Below are positions 19,082-29,392 of a stretch of 29,920 bases of DNA, piece after piece. Source of the DNA: Amoebophrya sp. AT5.2 (lineage: Eukaryota > Sar > Dinophyceae > Syndiniales > Amoebophryaceae). Where the stretch lies: contig RXOD01004066.1 in NCBI GenBank assembly GCA_005223375.1, positions 1 to 29,920 on the forward strand, written 5' to 3'. The position numbers and the translations under genes are program-made. Below the pieces are notes generated by a model. The model was not told the DNA's origin. It did not search any database and worked only from the letters and a program-made list of their open reading frames with translations. Each line of letters opens with the position of its first letter. Position 1 is the first letter of the stretch.

Positions 19082-22000
19082 TTAAGGCCTGGTAGCAATC
19101 CACCAAAGCGTATTCGATTTGCTGTGACCATTTCCTCCAGCTCCATCGTAGACACTATCGCTGAGTTTCATTATGCTATGCCATGCCTCTTTCCACTGAC
19201 CGAGAGTGGCTTGGGATGCATGTACAAGAATGCTCCATCCCTCGGCCTCGCAAGCTGAGAGTACATCACCTAAGTGTTAGACCCTATCTTTGTTTAAGCA
19301 GAATATTGACAGTGGTACCTGTATCAGCTGCACAAGAATCTGCGAAAACCGGTAACATCTCTTTTACCCACGGAATGTCGTCTCGCGCTCCAGAGGCAAC
19401 TGTAATCGGCAATAACTATGTAATACAAGAGATAAGTGTACCTTTATAAAGGCAGGCAACATCGGTAGTTTATATACCTGAATACCATAGCTTTTCCATG
19501 GCTCATTTCCGAACCACGTCTGCTCCTGCGCCAACATGCTCCACAACATTCCTACGACTTTCGATTGGTACTCGGCTACAAAGCTATTAGGCATGCTACA
19601 GTACAATGGAGAGGGGGTCGCGACATAATCACTCACCGGGATACACTCGCTCAGAGTTGGTGACATTGTTTGACCTTACGTGCCAATAGCGCTGAGCGGA
19701 GCGCACCTCCGTCGCCAATAGCGTTCGTCCCATGGCATAAATTCTTTGACACGAGTCCACTTTCAATTTATCCGATGGATCGATAGATTCTGATATAAGA
19801 AGTAAGAAGTATAAAAAAGAGGTGCAGCTGCAAACAATGAAAGATTTACCTTCAAAAGCCTTGAGAGCTCCTAATCCGTACAGAGCAACAGCTTCATACG
19901 CCGCGATGGCTTCAGCCGAACTCTCTTGGTTTCTCCCGTTGGGGTAGGGTTCTCCAGCTAGTGTCACAATTCCACTGGCCCAACTCGAGCCTAGGTACCT
20001 GGTAAATCCTATTAAAATAATCTACATGCGATGCCACTTGTCATCACCAGTCTTTGTGCCGGTAAGTTGGGAAGAAGGGGTCGTCATGTGAAGGGTTCGC
20101 AATATCCTTGAAATTAACATCCAAAATCAGCAAGGTGTGGCTGGCTGCAAACCCTTTAGATATTTACTCACCCTAATCATAACCACTACCCTCTCGTGAT
20201 AGCGACGGACCCAATCTGGATCAAGCTTGGCCAATACTGCAGCCGCGTAAATGTGATATCCATAGTGAAAATGATGATCTGAAATATTATAATCAAATAT
20301 ATTATGCCAACGTATACAAAGCCACAAAATAACTACCATTGTAGAATCCTGAAGAATATAGTATAAATTAAGAACAATAACGTAAATAATAATCTATCAT
20401 TACCAGAGCCGTAGTTCTGACCCGCGTCCTCCAGCGCAGGACATTGAGGGAATTGATTGCGACAGCTGTTTGTCTCTCCATCGAAGTCACAACCACAGCC
20501 AACTAGACCTCCCCATGCATCATCAAACACTAGAGGAGCCTGGGCAGAGCCATTGAACCACACCTCTGAAGAGCTTCGAAGGTGGTCGAGAGCTTTATCG
20601 AAGAGCTTTGAGGCCTCGGGGTCATGCTTATTAGGGACATGCATTTCCAGCTGGTGCGCGATTATTAATACTCTTCCCAATCGAGCCAACATTTTGCCGC
20701 TGAAGTAAGTGTCTCCGGCACCCTTGCGATAATTAACAGGGAGTCTATACTTGAGATCTGACCGGACCGCATCTCGTAAATCGGACTCCATCTCTCGTCG
20801 AATGGGCGACTCGGCCTCGTAGTCGACCAGGTGGACGTCTTCAGACATGTCCCAGGAGCTTCCGGTTACTGGACAGATGATGCCGTGCAGGGTCGGCACG
20901 CACCCTTCACTCTTCACCTACACACATCATTTAGGACGACACTGATGCCCACTGTAGTAAGAGCACTCACCTCATTAGAAGATCCAACTTTACGGTGCAG
21001 TCGGTCCTGTATAACGATCATCGCTGTGTCAAAAGCAAGTAGTCGCATCGCCTACCTGGTGATGTGGCAGCGCGAACATCAAGAGCTCAGGTTCTGCCCT
21101 ATCGCCCACATTAGTGCCATCTCCTCGGAGTTTCGGAGGGCCTTGAGGCGTGCTATCGTAATCAAACCCTACTCCACCTGCAGCGCGAGAACTAGCAAGA
21201 TTATCATGCCTGCATGAAACATGAATCATCACAATCAGCTCACAAGTGGATGTAAACAGAATTCTACGTACCACTGCGAAAACGAAGTGGCTGCCCAATC
21301 AAAGTGCAAGTCAATCAACTCCTCCGGTTTTTGCTCGGACGGAAAAGTAAAACTCACATCCGCACGACCTAAAGCATTTCATATCAAATTAGGAAATGTC
21401 TAGTGAATACAGGTCGTCTGCTTTACCCGTGGGAAACACCTCTGAGTGGCGTCGCAGTAGATCTGAATACGCCGCTTTGTCCGAGGGTTCGTTCTGCAGA
21501 CAATGCAAGCGGTTCTCTCCTGTAGTGCAATTATTGATAAGCGCCAGACGGACGACTGCCCCAGTAAGGTCGGCACCGACAGCTCTGAGTTCGAACTCTG
21601 CCTCTGCCGGGGGGGTGTCAGGCAGCACTCCCGGGGGGAGGGGCGGGAGGTCAGGGTCAGGCGCAGGCCTCTCCGACGTTGAACACTGGAATTGTATAGG
21701 ACTCGACACGTACAAAACCCACGTGAAGTCACTCACATCGAAAGTCATTTGGATTTCTTTATGGACAGTAACGGGGTCGGAAAAGTTCCCTTTACCAGTG
21801 CCGCAGCTCAGAGAAGTCTTCTGGAAGCCATCGACGTCGTCCACAACGGCAGGGGTGGTCATGGAGCGGCGCCCCATCAGTCTCGGGAGAGTGTCCACAT
21901 ACTCCATAGTCACATAAGGGGCGCCTCTGACGATATGAGAGCGCATGCCCCCATTTCTGCGAGCCTTTTCGTTTCCTTCGGCAACATTCCACTCGAGGAC

Positions 22001-22610
22001 CACGGAGAGACGAGCGGCAGAGTGATAGGGGACCACCTCTTGTTTGTGCAGTTCGTCCACGGCTCCGAGCGTAAGAGCATTTTCTGCTTCGGAAGTCATC
22101 ATGACCTGTCTGTCGTTGGCCTGCACTACGGGACTATTCACTGTGGCAAATATTAAAACGATACGACTATCTTTTGGTCATCCAACCTTCCACTCCGGGA
22201 ATGGAGCCACCCGTACCAAGCAAATAGGGAACTTGAAATACCTGATTAAACTTGCTCGTGGTAGTCTGACCTAGGAACAAATTTTCACACCAGCTATTGG
22301 TTGGCAATGGCCTTTTTTCGTTTTGCATTCTTTGAAATATCGGCCCAGGCTTGCTGGCATCCGAGCGTGCGATACCTCGAAACCCGACATCTCTAGGATC
22401 AGCAGTGGAGTATGGCCCCATATCCGAGCTCCAAGCAGTGTTCATTATGGAATCGGTAACATTTACATGAAATGCAAGGACACACAGACCCAAAACTATC
22501 ATGATAGAAGCAGCGTACGTCGTCACGGTTCCATTTGAAACGTTACTCTTACTGTGAACCGGCTTTAACGCACGAGATCCAGTTAAAGGAGTAAGCTCAT
22601 CCAATACCAT
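19082..22610 (-). CDS. GH81 endo-1,3-beta-glucanase, membrane-anchored (14 exons)
   Basis: Exons 22610-22187, 22140-21427, 21368-21272, 21209-21056, 21006-20971, 20917-20404, 20348-20337, 20278-20172, 20106-20048, 19998-19850, 19789-19637, 19575-19478, 19415-19319 and 19254-19082 give 928 residues. All 13 introns are GT-AG, 46-65 nt, with consistent phases. A hydrophobic helix at ~31-49 after a short polar N-terminus suggests a type II signal anchor. GH81 hallmarks are in order: RPLPTNSWCENL (100-111), VRGAPYVTMEY, LLMFALPHH, the catalytic DHHFHYGY (Asp651), the NQESSAEA glutamates (Glu731, Glu735), GIQLLPIT and the terminal NTLWWIATRP. Known family chemistry: inverting hydrolysis of internal beta-1,3-glucan bonds. 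Here it could digest food or host glucan, or remodel the cell's own wall or storage glucan (inference). The two smallest exons are 36 and 12 nt. A TATATATA run lies ~20 nt before the ATG. Confidence 0.92.
20337..20348 (-). other. 12-nt microexon inside the GH81 catalytic motif
   Basis: Exon 7 of the glucanase is twelve bases (GATTCTACAATG on minus), flanked by TTCTTCAG upstream and GTAGTT downstream. It supplies the Phe-Tyr-Asn between YGSG and DHHFHYGY and one base of the catalytic Asp codon. Without it the frame is kept but four residues are lost next to the active site. Confidence 0.82.
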
Positions 22611-23639
22611 ACTAGTTTAATATGAAAAGTATATATATTAGACAGCACAATGCACCTTTCTTGTTAAGTTTATATAATATTTCACTTCATTATACTTCTG
22701 TACTTTGCATGCTTCTTTTGTTGAATGGGTGGTGAAGCTCTTCAAAAAATACTGAAAAATGTAAAGCGGGGGGGGGAGAACGTATGATTGTGGTGACGAT
22801 CATTATTATCGCATTTATTTTTCTTTAGATGAAACAACTCTTACACTACTATATTAACATCTAAAATTTAGACTCCTCAGAGTACAGTTTTTAAAGAACG
22901 AGAATTCAATCATGGGATTTTCTCTCGTGACATCTATACCTGACGTATGCAATATTAAGTGCTGTTGTTATAAGTGGGGATTGAAGGAATTTCCCAATCC
23001 CACCTCAGATTGGTGGTGAGAAGGCTTGTGCTGGTAAAAATATCAATTTGCAGTGTGGATTGTTATGACGTTTTCGCGCAGTTGTTTTTTTAACAACTGT
23101 GGGTTCGCAGAACTTCTGGATACCCAGATATGCTGCCTTGGTCCATGCAAACTGACAGCCCCTGCACTCAATACCACTTTTGGCATACCGGTGGGTGTAT
23201 TCTAATAATTGTATCCCCAAACTTATATTACTTCATTCCAGGACTTTCTTGTTATCAATTGTTTATGGATCAAGTACGGCATTCAGTGCCCTCCTCATTT
23301 CCTTAAGGAAGACTTTGTGGTCCAGAAATGCTGTTGCTGCCACTCTGAGTGTGGCTTGAAAGACTTTCTGAACATCTTTCAGTTTTTTTGTCTGAAGTGT
23401 GAAACTGGCGTTAAAGTTGGACCTTAAGTGATAAGTGGGCATACCGCCGTTTTTTTGGAATAGTGGTTGCACACTACTATTCTACTTTTGCAGTTTGAAT
23501 CATGTATATCAGATTTGTGGATTTGTGGTAGAGGCGGACGATGATAAGTTCAGTTGTTATTGTAAATAATATTGGAAATAATAATTTCCGGTTTTGTTTA
23601 CAATATTATTATAATAATTTCCAATTTTAATAAGCTTCA
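22611..23639. other. AT-rich spacer, no supported gene
   Basis: About 1 kb separating the glucanase start from the EML-like stop. It holds a G8 run near 22770, and imperfect inverted repeats near 23570-23635 built on GGAAAT/ATTTCC that may shape the 3' end of the EML-like transcript. Several 69-72 codon ORFs cluster at 23005-23472 on both strands, with some coding look on minus, but no family was recognised. Confidence 0.5.
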
Positions 23640-26600
23640 TTATACTAACGCCCACACCATAACACAATTATCATTTCCACCTGCGGTAACCAATGTTTGC
23701 TCACCGTCGGAGCCGCGCATATAGGGTGCAATCTTGACGTTCATGACATGCGAGCTGTGGCCCCCATATGACTTCTTCGGGGCGTCCTTCGTCACGCATG
23801 GGAAATTGAACAGATTCAAATAACCCGAGTCGTCAGCTGTTAGAGACAAATCATCAATGACAGTGGATAGCAACCAAATTAAAACATACCTGTTACACAG
23901 ACGCGCTTCTCATGGCTGACATCTACTGCATTTATGTCCGTCCCATCCGAGTATTTGGGCCATATTCCCATCACATTAAATCCAAGAATACATGACGATG
24001 TTTTCCAAGACGTATCGGCCTCCAACGAGTCAAAGGAAGAGAGTGCTTGCTTCCCTGTGGTCAAGTCCCAAAAGAGCAGTTCGTATGCCCCGCAAGTTGA
24101 TTGCAGGTACTTGTTATCGTCGCTCCAGTCCAAGTGAGTGATATACGAAGTATGCCCCTTCAGTCTTTTGAGTCTGCGCAAGTTACAGCTAGCCGCAGTA
24201 TTGAGGTCTGGGTGGACTAAGTTGGTCTGGTACACATCTATATAGTTGTCATGGGAGCCCACAGCGAGCATCTTGTCATTCGGGCTGAATTTAATATCGG
24301 ACAGTTCCTCCACGCAATCTCGCAGCGATGCGATCTCGTGCATGGAGTAGGTAACAGGCGCATCTGTTCGTATGAGTCCTCCCGTTCCTTGCCGACCTTT
24401 GCCTTTCTCCAAGAAGAACACTGAAAATACACCACCGGCCATTCCAACGGCGATAAAAGCTCCACTTGAGTCTGTGTGGATGCAGCGGATCGAAGTCTTC
24501 GCTCTGCTTCTTCCAGCCAGCACACACCTCGAGTAGTCCCACAGACACAGCCAGCGGTCGTCCCCCCCCGTCAGAGCGAGAGTACCGCACCTCCCCGGCA
24601 GCACCGCCACTCCCCACGTGGGCCCATAGTGAAAGGAGAGGACCGCCTCGGGAGTTGAGCCTCCTGCAACAAACATTTCCGTTATATACAGCTAGCACTT
24701 GCAGGAGTTGGAAATGGTGCGAACCTGCGGTATCGACTTGCATAACCTTTCCAAAACCTGTCACGGCCAAGACCGTTCCAACTCCTCTCTGTCTAAATGT
24801 TCTGTGTTCAGCCCCCTGTCATGTAAAAATCATTTAACACTGTCCCGAAAAAAACAAAATAGATAATCTGCTTACTCCTAGAACAACCAGTCCCAGAACC
24901 TCCGTCGATGCTCTCACGCCTGAGGGAAGAGAATCGTCAACTTTCTTTCTGTCGCGAGGCCCCTCCCATTGCGACGCCGGGCCCTTCGATCGGGCTTTGC
25001 CTCGACCTGATATGTCCCCCGCGAACGATCTGGTACCGCCACCAGCGCCTGGTCGCGATCCGTCTGTCTTAGCAGTGCCGGGCCTACCTCGCGGAGCACT
25101 GGAAGATCTGCCAGAGGAAGATTTCGGTCTTCCGGATGCCATCGGAGCCCCGAACACATCTGTCCGCCCCACCTGCTTCGCACTACGAGACTCGTCGGGA
25201 AGTGCTGAAAATGTCTGCATGACATCCAAGGACGAAGAATTTAGCTGCACAATACCACCGCGTGACCCACCACAGACTAAAATCGGTCCTGACACATGTA
25301 TACTGGCACAGACACCTTTATGAAACGCATCGACAACTGCCACACAATTAGATTTCCGGAACAAGAACACGAAGCCGTTGTCTCCCCCAGTCACCAAATC
25401 GCACGAGCTTCCTGTTGTGTTGGTGCCCGAGCGATGGGTCGAAGGAGGAGGGAGGAATGCGGTGCAGGTAAACACTTTAGGCTTCTCTACAGACATCTAT
25501 GGGTCGCACCAGTAAGATATTGAAATGCGCAGCAGTTCCATACAGTTGCATACCTTCCCTATCGTTCCAGACCGAAACGTGAGTTCGCTTGTGTCGCCCC
25601 CTCTCGCGGCAGCAGGCCGTACAAAGGACCAGAACTTCAGGTGTCGGACACCGGCTGTGCAGATGACGTCGCTCTCTCCGTTGTGAGTTTTGTTAATAAA
25701 CGCTGTGTGAATGCAAACATAACACGACATACAAAACTGCAAGTCGACTACAACTCACTTGCAAATTGGGGTTCAGGACACCATGAAAGAGAGCATATCT
25801 GAGGTGGTGATCCGTTGTGACAACCCACTTGCGCCATCAGCTCCCCCGTTCGTATCTGCAGTGTGCAGGAGAAACATAAAACAAAGCCAAACACTTTCTC
25901 CTCTGATTCACCTCCCATATTCCCATTCCGTGATGGTCGTCGCATCCGATCGCACACACATACTTCGCGTCATAACTGAACGTTATGGCACACACAGCCC
26001 GCTCAAAAAAACCCGCTCCGATTCTACTTGACAATGATTTTATTAGGACGTGTCATGTGGTCACTGCTTGAACCTCACCTCGCGACTAAGCCATTTTCCT
26101 GAACCGGATAGGGATGAGTGGACTCGTCTCTGCCGTCTTGGCTGAACGACGACGGCAGCATGGTGCAATCCCAAATACACACTGTAGGGCGGCGCCCCAC
26201 TTGTCCCGTCGCCACCAAACCGAATGAGCCTAATGTGAGTTATCAAAGACGTTAAACAAGCCATCCCGGAGCCCCATAAAGATACTACCTGGAGAGACGC
26301 TGACACAGGTCACATCGTCGTCATGACCCTCGAAGAACTGTTGTCTGCAGCAAATCAACCGTTTCAGATAAGCAGTGCAGTTGCTTTCGCAGAGATCGTG
26401 ATACCTGTTGCTGTCAAGGTCATGGACCACGGCCAGAGCCCCGGCAGCATAAATCACCTTCCTGGACTGGTCGTCCGGGTGGTTGCCAATGGGGTACTTG
26501 TGGATGGGACTCCCGGATGTGACATTGGCTTTCAGACCGAACACATAGTCTCTGTCAATATAAAATCGGTAAATATCTATCAAGAATGAAGGAGAGAGAA

Positions 26601-28035
26601 TAGTTGACACCTGAAGCAGTCGTGATCTGGAGCTCGCGACGACCTGGCAGACAAGAGTCAGGATCTCGAGAGAGAGACCTATGCATGCTACAGACCTACC
26701 TCGCAACCTCAGACATCTTGAAATCGGATGGAACTGCGAGAGACGTGCGACATCTGAAGTCGTCACACACACGACGATCATTACCAGTGAGTTATGAGAT
26801 GCCGAGGCGTAGAATGAATGCCGGCGGGGTCAGTCACCTGCGAGTCACGAATCGGAAGGGCACGTCAGAGATCTCCTGCGGCAAGGTCTTGTCCAGATCG
26901 GCGTCTACCCCATTCACAGCGTGAGGCTGGCTGAGAGGCCCAGATGCCACGTTCGGTCTAATGTTACACAAACATATTTACGGACTGATACCTGCTAGCT
27001 AGATGCGCATTTTACCTGCCAGTATCAGACGCAGCTTTGACCTAGAAAACACCAGTCAGATGACTAGTTGGCAGTATAAGCACGCTCACAACATCACTCA
27101 CCGTGTGCGTGAAGCCGAACTTGTCCGTATCTTTTCCCCCTTCGTCGAAAACTAGTTCCCAGAGTCGGGAGGGAGAAGCCCCGTCGCTCACAACGCGGCC
27201 GTCTCGATCCTGCGCGACAAAGAGAGATGTAATTACTTCCGGAGTGGACTAGTGGCTCAGCGTACTCCGAGTACCTGACAGCACCGAAGATACAAATGCT
27301 CCAGCACGTCGTCGCCCACGTCTCCTGATCCGGGAGTGGTAAATCTACGAAGTACTCTGTTTATATAGAAACAAGTTAGGTTTCATGTAACCCAAAACGC
27401 GACCACATAATAGCATACCTGTCGAAGCTGGCTTGTGGGATAACCTTACGACCTCCACTATTTCTCAAAAGAGGGGTAAACAGGCGCATAATGTGAGCCT
27501 TTGATTCGTGCTGCACAAGTGAGCTCGTTCTATACCCTAGTCTGTCACCGGGTGGAATGGCTCCAGCCTCTCGTCTACTAAGAGTGTCTTTCGTGAGAGC
27601 CGCCTTGATGGTCTGGAGGAAGAGCCTCTCACGATAGTCTACCCCTTCACCTGACCGATCTCGCGCGCTTTCGATCATATCTTCAAAAAGGGGTCCTCTT
27701 GCACTGCTCTTTTTCCGAGTGGGTGATGTCAAATGATCCACCGTGAGCCATTGAGAGCGATCTTCCGAATTTCTAGATATTAAAAAGTTTGAAAATTCAT
27801 CAACGCTTATAGTCCCATCTTGATCAACATCATATCGCTGTACAAGTTCAGCAACTTGCTCCCGGCTTACACCATTTAGATATAAATGAATCGCATTTGT
27901 CAATTCAGAAACACTCAAAAACCCACTCCCATCGGTATCAAATTTAGCAAATGCACGTTTAATGTCGCGCTGAGTAAGTTTATACTTCTCAGTGAGCTTT
28001 TCAATGAAGAGATTCTCGAGTTCAACAATATTCAT
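23640..28035 (-). CDS. EF-hand plus EML-like WD40 microtubule protein (17 exons)
   Basis: Exons 28035-27419, 27356-27275, 27209-27102, 27041-27016, 26957-26838, 26753-26700, 26643-26611, 26551-26405, 26344-26289, 26229-26079, 26023-25912, 25855-25759, 25702-25554, 25496-24876, 24815-24725, 24663-23890 and 23836-23640 give 1144 residues; 16 GT-AG introns of 53-84 nt. Two canonical EF-hand loops occur at 33-44 (DTDGSGFLSVSE) and 69-80 (DVDQDGTISVDE). From ~348 the chain follows the EML tandem propeller: YVFG, FFEGHDDDVTC, VATGQVGRRP, IGAGFFERAV, VRHLKFW, WPKYSDGTDINAV (1056-1068) and GHSSHVMNV near the end. Residues ~685-779 are a basic Ser/Arg/Gly-rich insert in the propeller. EML proteins bind tubulin; the EF-hands suggest calcium control, perhaps at a flagellum or cortex (inference). 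Exons 6 and 7 rest on phase and splice consensus only; the rest also on homology. Confidence 0.88.
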
Positions 28036-28257
28036 TACAAATTATACCCTATATACTACAGCAAAGCAACTGATGAAGGCAAACATCTACAATTACCCTA
28101 TCTTGTTTTCGTGTGTGTGCTTTTTGAAAAAACTTCTCCACGCAGATAATGTTTGTCGTTTTCAGCGACGTGTTCCGTCTCCTTTCAGAAATTTCCTGAG
28201 AGATACATGTTTATGTTCATTGTGGTCTATAATCATTTGTTGAACCATGCGTAGCTT

Positions 28258-28263
28258 TATAAA
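28258..28263 (+). promoter_or_regulatory. TATA-like element upstream of the tRNA
   Basis: TATAAA begins 30 nt before the mature 5' end of the initiator tRNA. Upstream TATA elements assist Pol III on tRNA genes in plants and fission yeast, so it may help here. In AT-rich spacer it could also be chance. Confidence 0.4.
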
Positions 28264-28287
28264 GGTATCAGGGGTGGTCAACAGCAA

Positions 28288-28375
28288 AGCGGGTTGGCGC
28301 AGAGGAAGCGTGTTGGGCCCATAATGTGTAACATCGGAAACCCAAAGGTCGGAGGATCGAAACCTCCACCCGCTA
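28288..28375 (+). tRNA. Initiator tRNA-Met (CAU) with 16-nt intron
   Basis: A complete cloverleaf can be drawn. The acceptor stem AGCGGGT/ACCCGCT pairs 7 of 7, the D-arm is GCGC...GCGT, the anticodon stem is TTGGG/CCCAA with loop CC-CAT-AA, the T-arm is GGAGG/CCTCC, and the discriminator is A. Eukaryotic initiator marks are present: an A at position 1 pairing with T72, C33 instead of T33, and the T-loop ATCGAAA with A54 instead of T54. The A box (TGGCGCAGAGG) and B-box variant GGATCGAAACC are those of initiator tRNA genes. The mature form is 72 nt before CCA. It is the only supported gene on plus. The anticodon arm is closed only when 16 bases after position 37 are removed. Confidence 0.95.
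28324..28339 (+). other. tRNA intron at canonical 37/38 site
   Basis: Bases atgtgtaacatcggaa lie between nucleotides 37 and 38 of the initiator tRNA. Their removal restores a seven-base loop on a five-pair stem. A one-base slide gives the same mature sequence, so the exact ends are ambiguous by one. It would be cut by the tRNA splicing endonuclease, not the spliceosome. Confidence 0.88.
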
Positions 28376-28378
28376 ATA

Positions 28379-28393
28379 TTTTTTATATTTTTT
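28379..28393 (+). terminator. Pol III terminator of the initiator tRNA
   Basis: Two runs of six T (28379-28384 and 28388-28393) begin four bases after the discriminator base, the usual distance for RNA polymerase III termination. The second run may act as back-up. Confidence 0.85.
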
Positions 28394-29392
28394 AAACATT
28401 CATACTTTATTATTATGCAGACTGAAGACAACGGTTTGATGCGCTCTGGCGGAGTTTGAAACCATTCATCATGTGATATTTATCCCACCAATAACATGAA
28501 AGATGTTGCATCGTTCACAATCAATAACAAGAAAGATGTTATCACTCAATCTCTCAGTGTTGCCGAGGTAACTTCCAATGTTTCAATGGTCCGTTTATTA
28601 AACTTCCAATTTCACCGTACAATCAATGTGTCTTTTTAGAAGATTTCTCTCGTGCTTCAGTGATAATATGCTCAACTAGTGACATAACATAAATCAAACA
28701 TTCTATATTCTATACTCAGTTTCTAGAAAGTAAAACATCCATCTATTATATGACGTATTGTGCTTGAGCAATCACATGGCGAGTTATATATCATATTTTT
28801 CATGAACAAAATTAAATTCTCAAGCTCTCCTGTTGTTACTGCTGAAAAACTGCAACTCCACGAGACAGTTGGAACATCCGGTCGGCGATATGAATGTGGT
28901 TGTAGCGTGAGTAGTGTTACTAGTATTACAGTGTAGTTTTAATCCGACAGATAAACGCGCATTAAAGCAAAAGCAATTTCACACCTTAAAATTATTAGTT
29001 CTTTTGCCAATCATCTAAGCGATCAGACGAAGCAGTTTCAGTAGTTCATTATTGTTACTGGCTGCCGTCGTTACACTAGAGAGCTCTCGTATTTCTTTGG
29101 CTCATTAGTCATGATGACCCACAAACTACATGATAATATTTTCTTCTTCTAAGATATTAACTTCCACTTATAATTAATAGTGACGAGATTATAGCTGATA
29201 GTTGGTGCGCCTCGCTGCAGCAGAACCACCCCTCCTGTTCGCTCCAGTCTCCGTGCCATTTTATACCATCCATATAGACAATTTGGGAGGAGGGAGCGAG
29301 TGAAAGAGGGCGACATGCGACGCGGCAGCAGTGGGTTGCTTCGGGATAATATAATACAATGTTGAATGGAACCTCGTGGTCCTCCGAAAGAG
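28394..29392. other. AT-rich spacer, no supported gene
   Basis: About 1 kb between the tRNA terminator and the stop of the last gene. A short direct repeat occurs near 28490-28545 (AACATGAAAGATGTT and AACAAGAAAGATGTT). A 121-codon minus ORF at 29522-29157 overlaps the last gene in another frame and has no motif; it is probably 3' UTR or shadow. No other feature was found. Confidence 0.5.

Noticed and set aside
19364..19666. ORF of 100 codons read through as one exon of the glucanase
   Set aside because: The frame differs from the preceding exon, and reading through CAG|GTATAT gives no GH81 match; splicing 19478 to 19415 restores GIQLLPITVAS.
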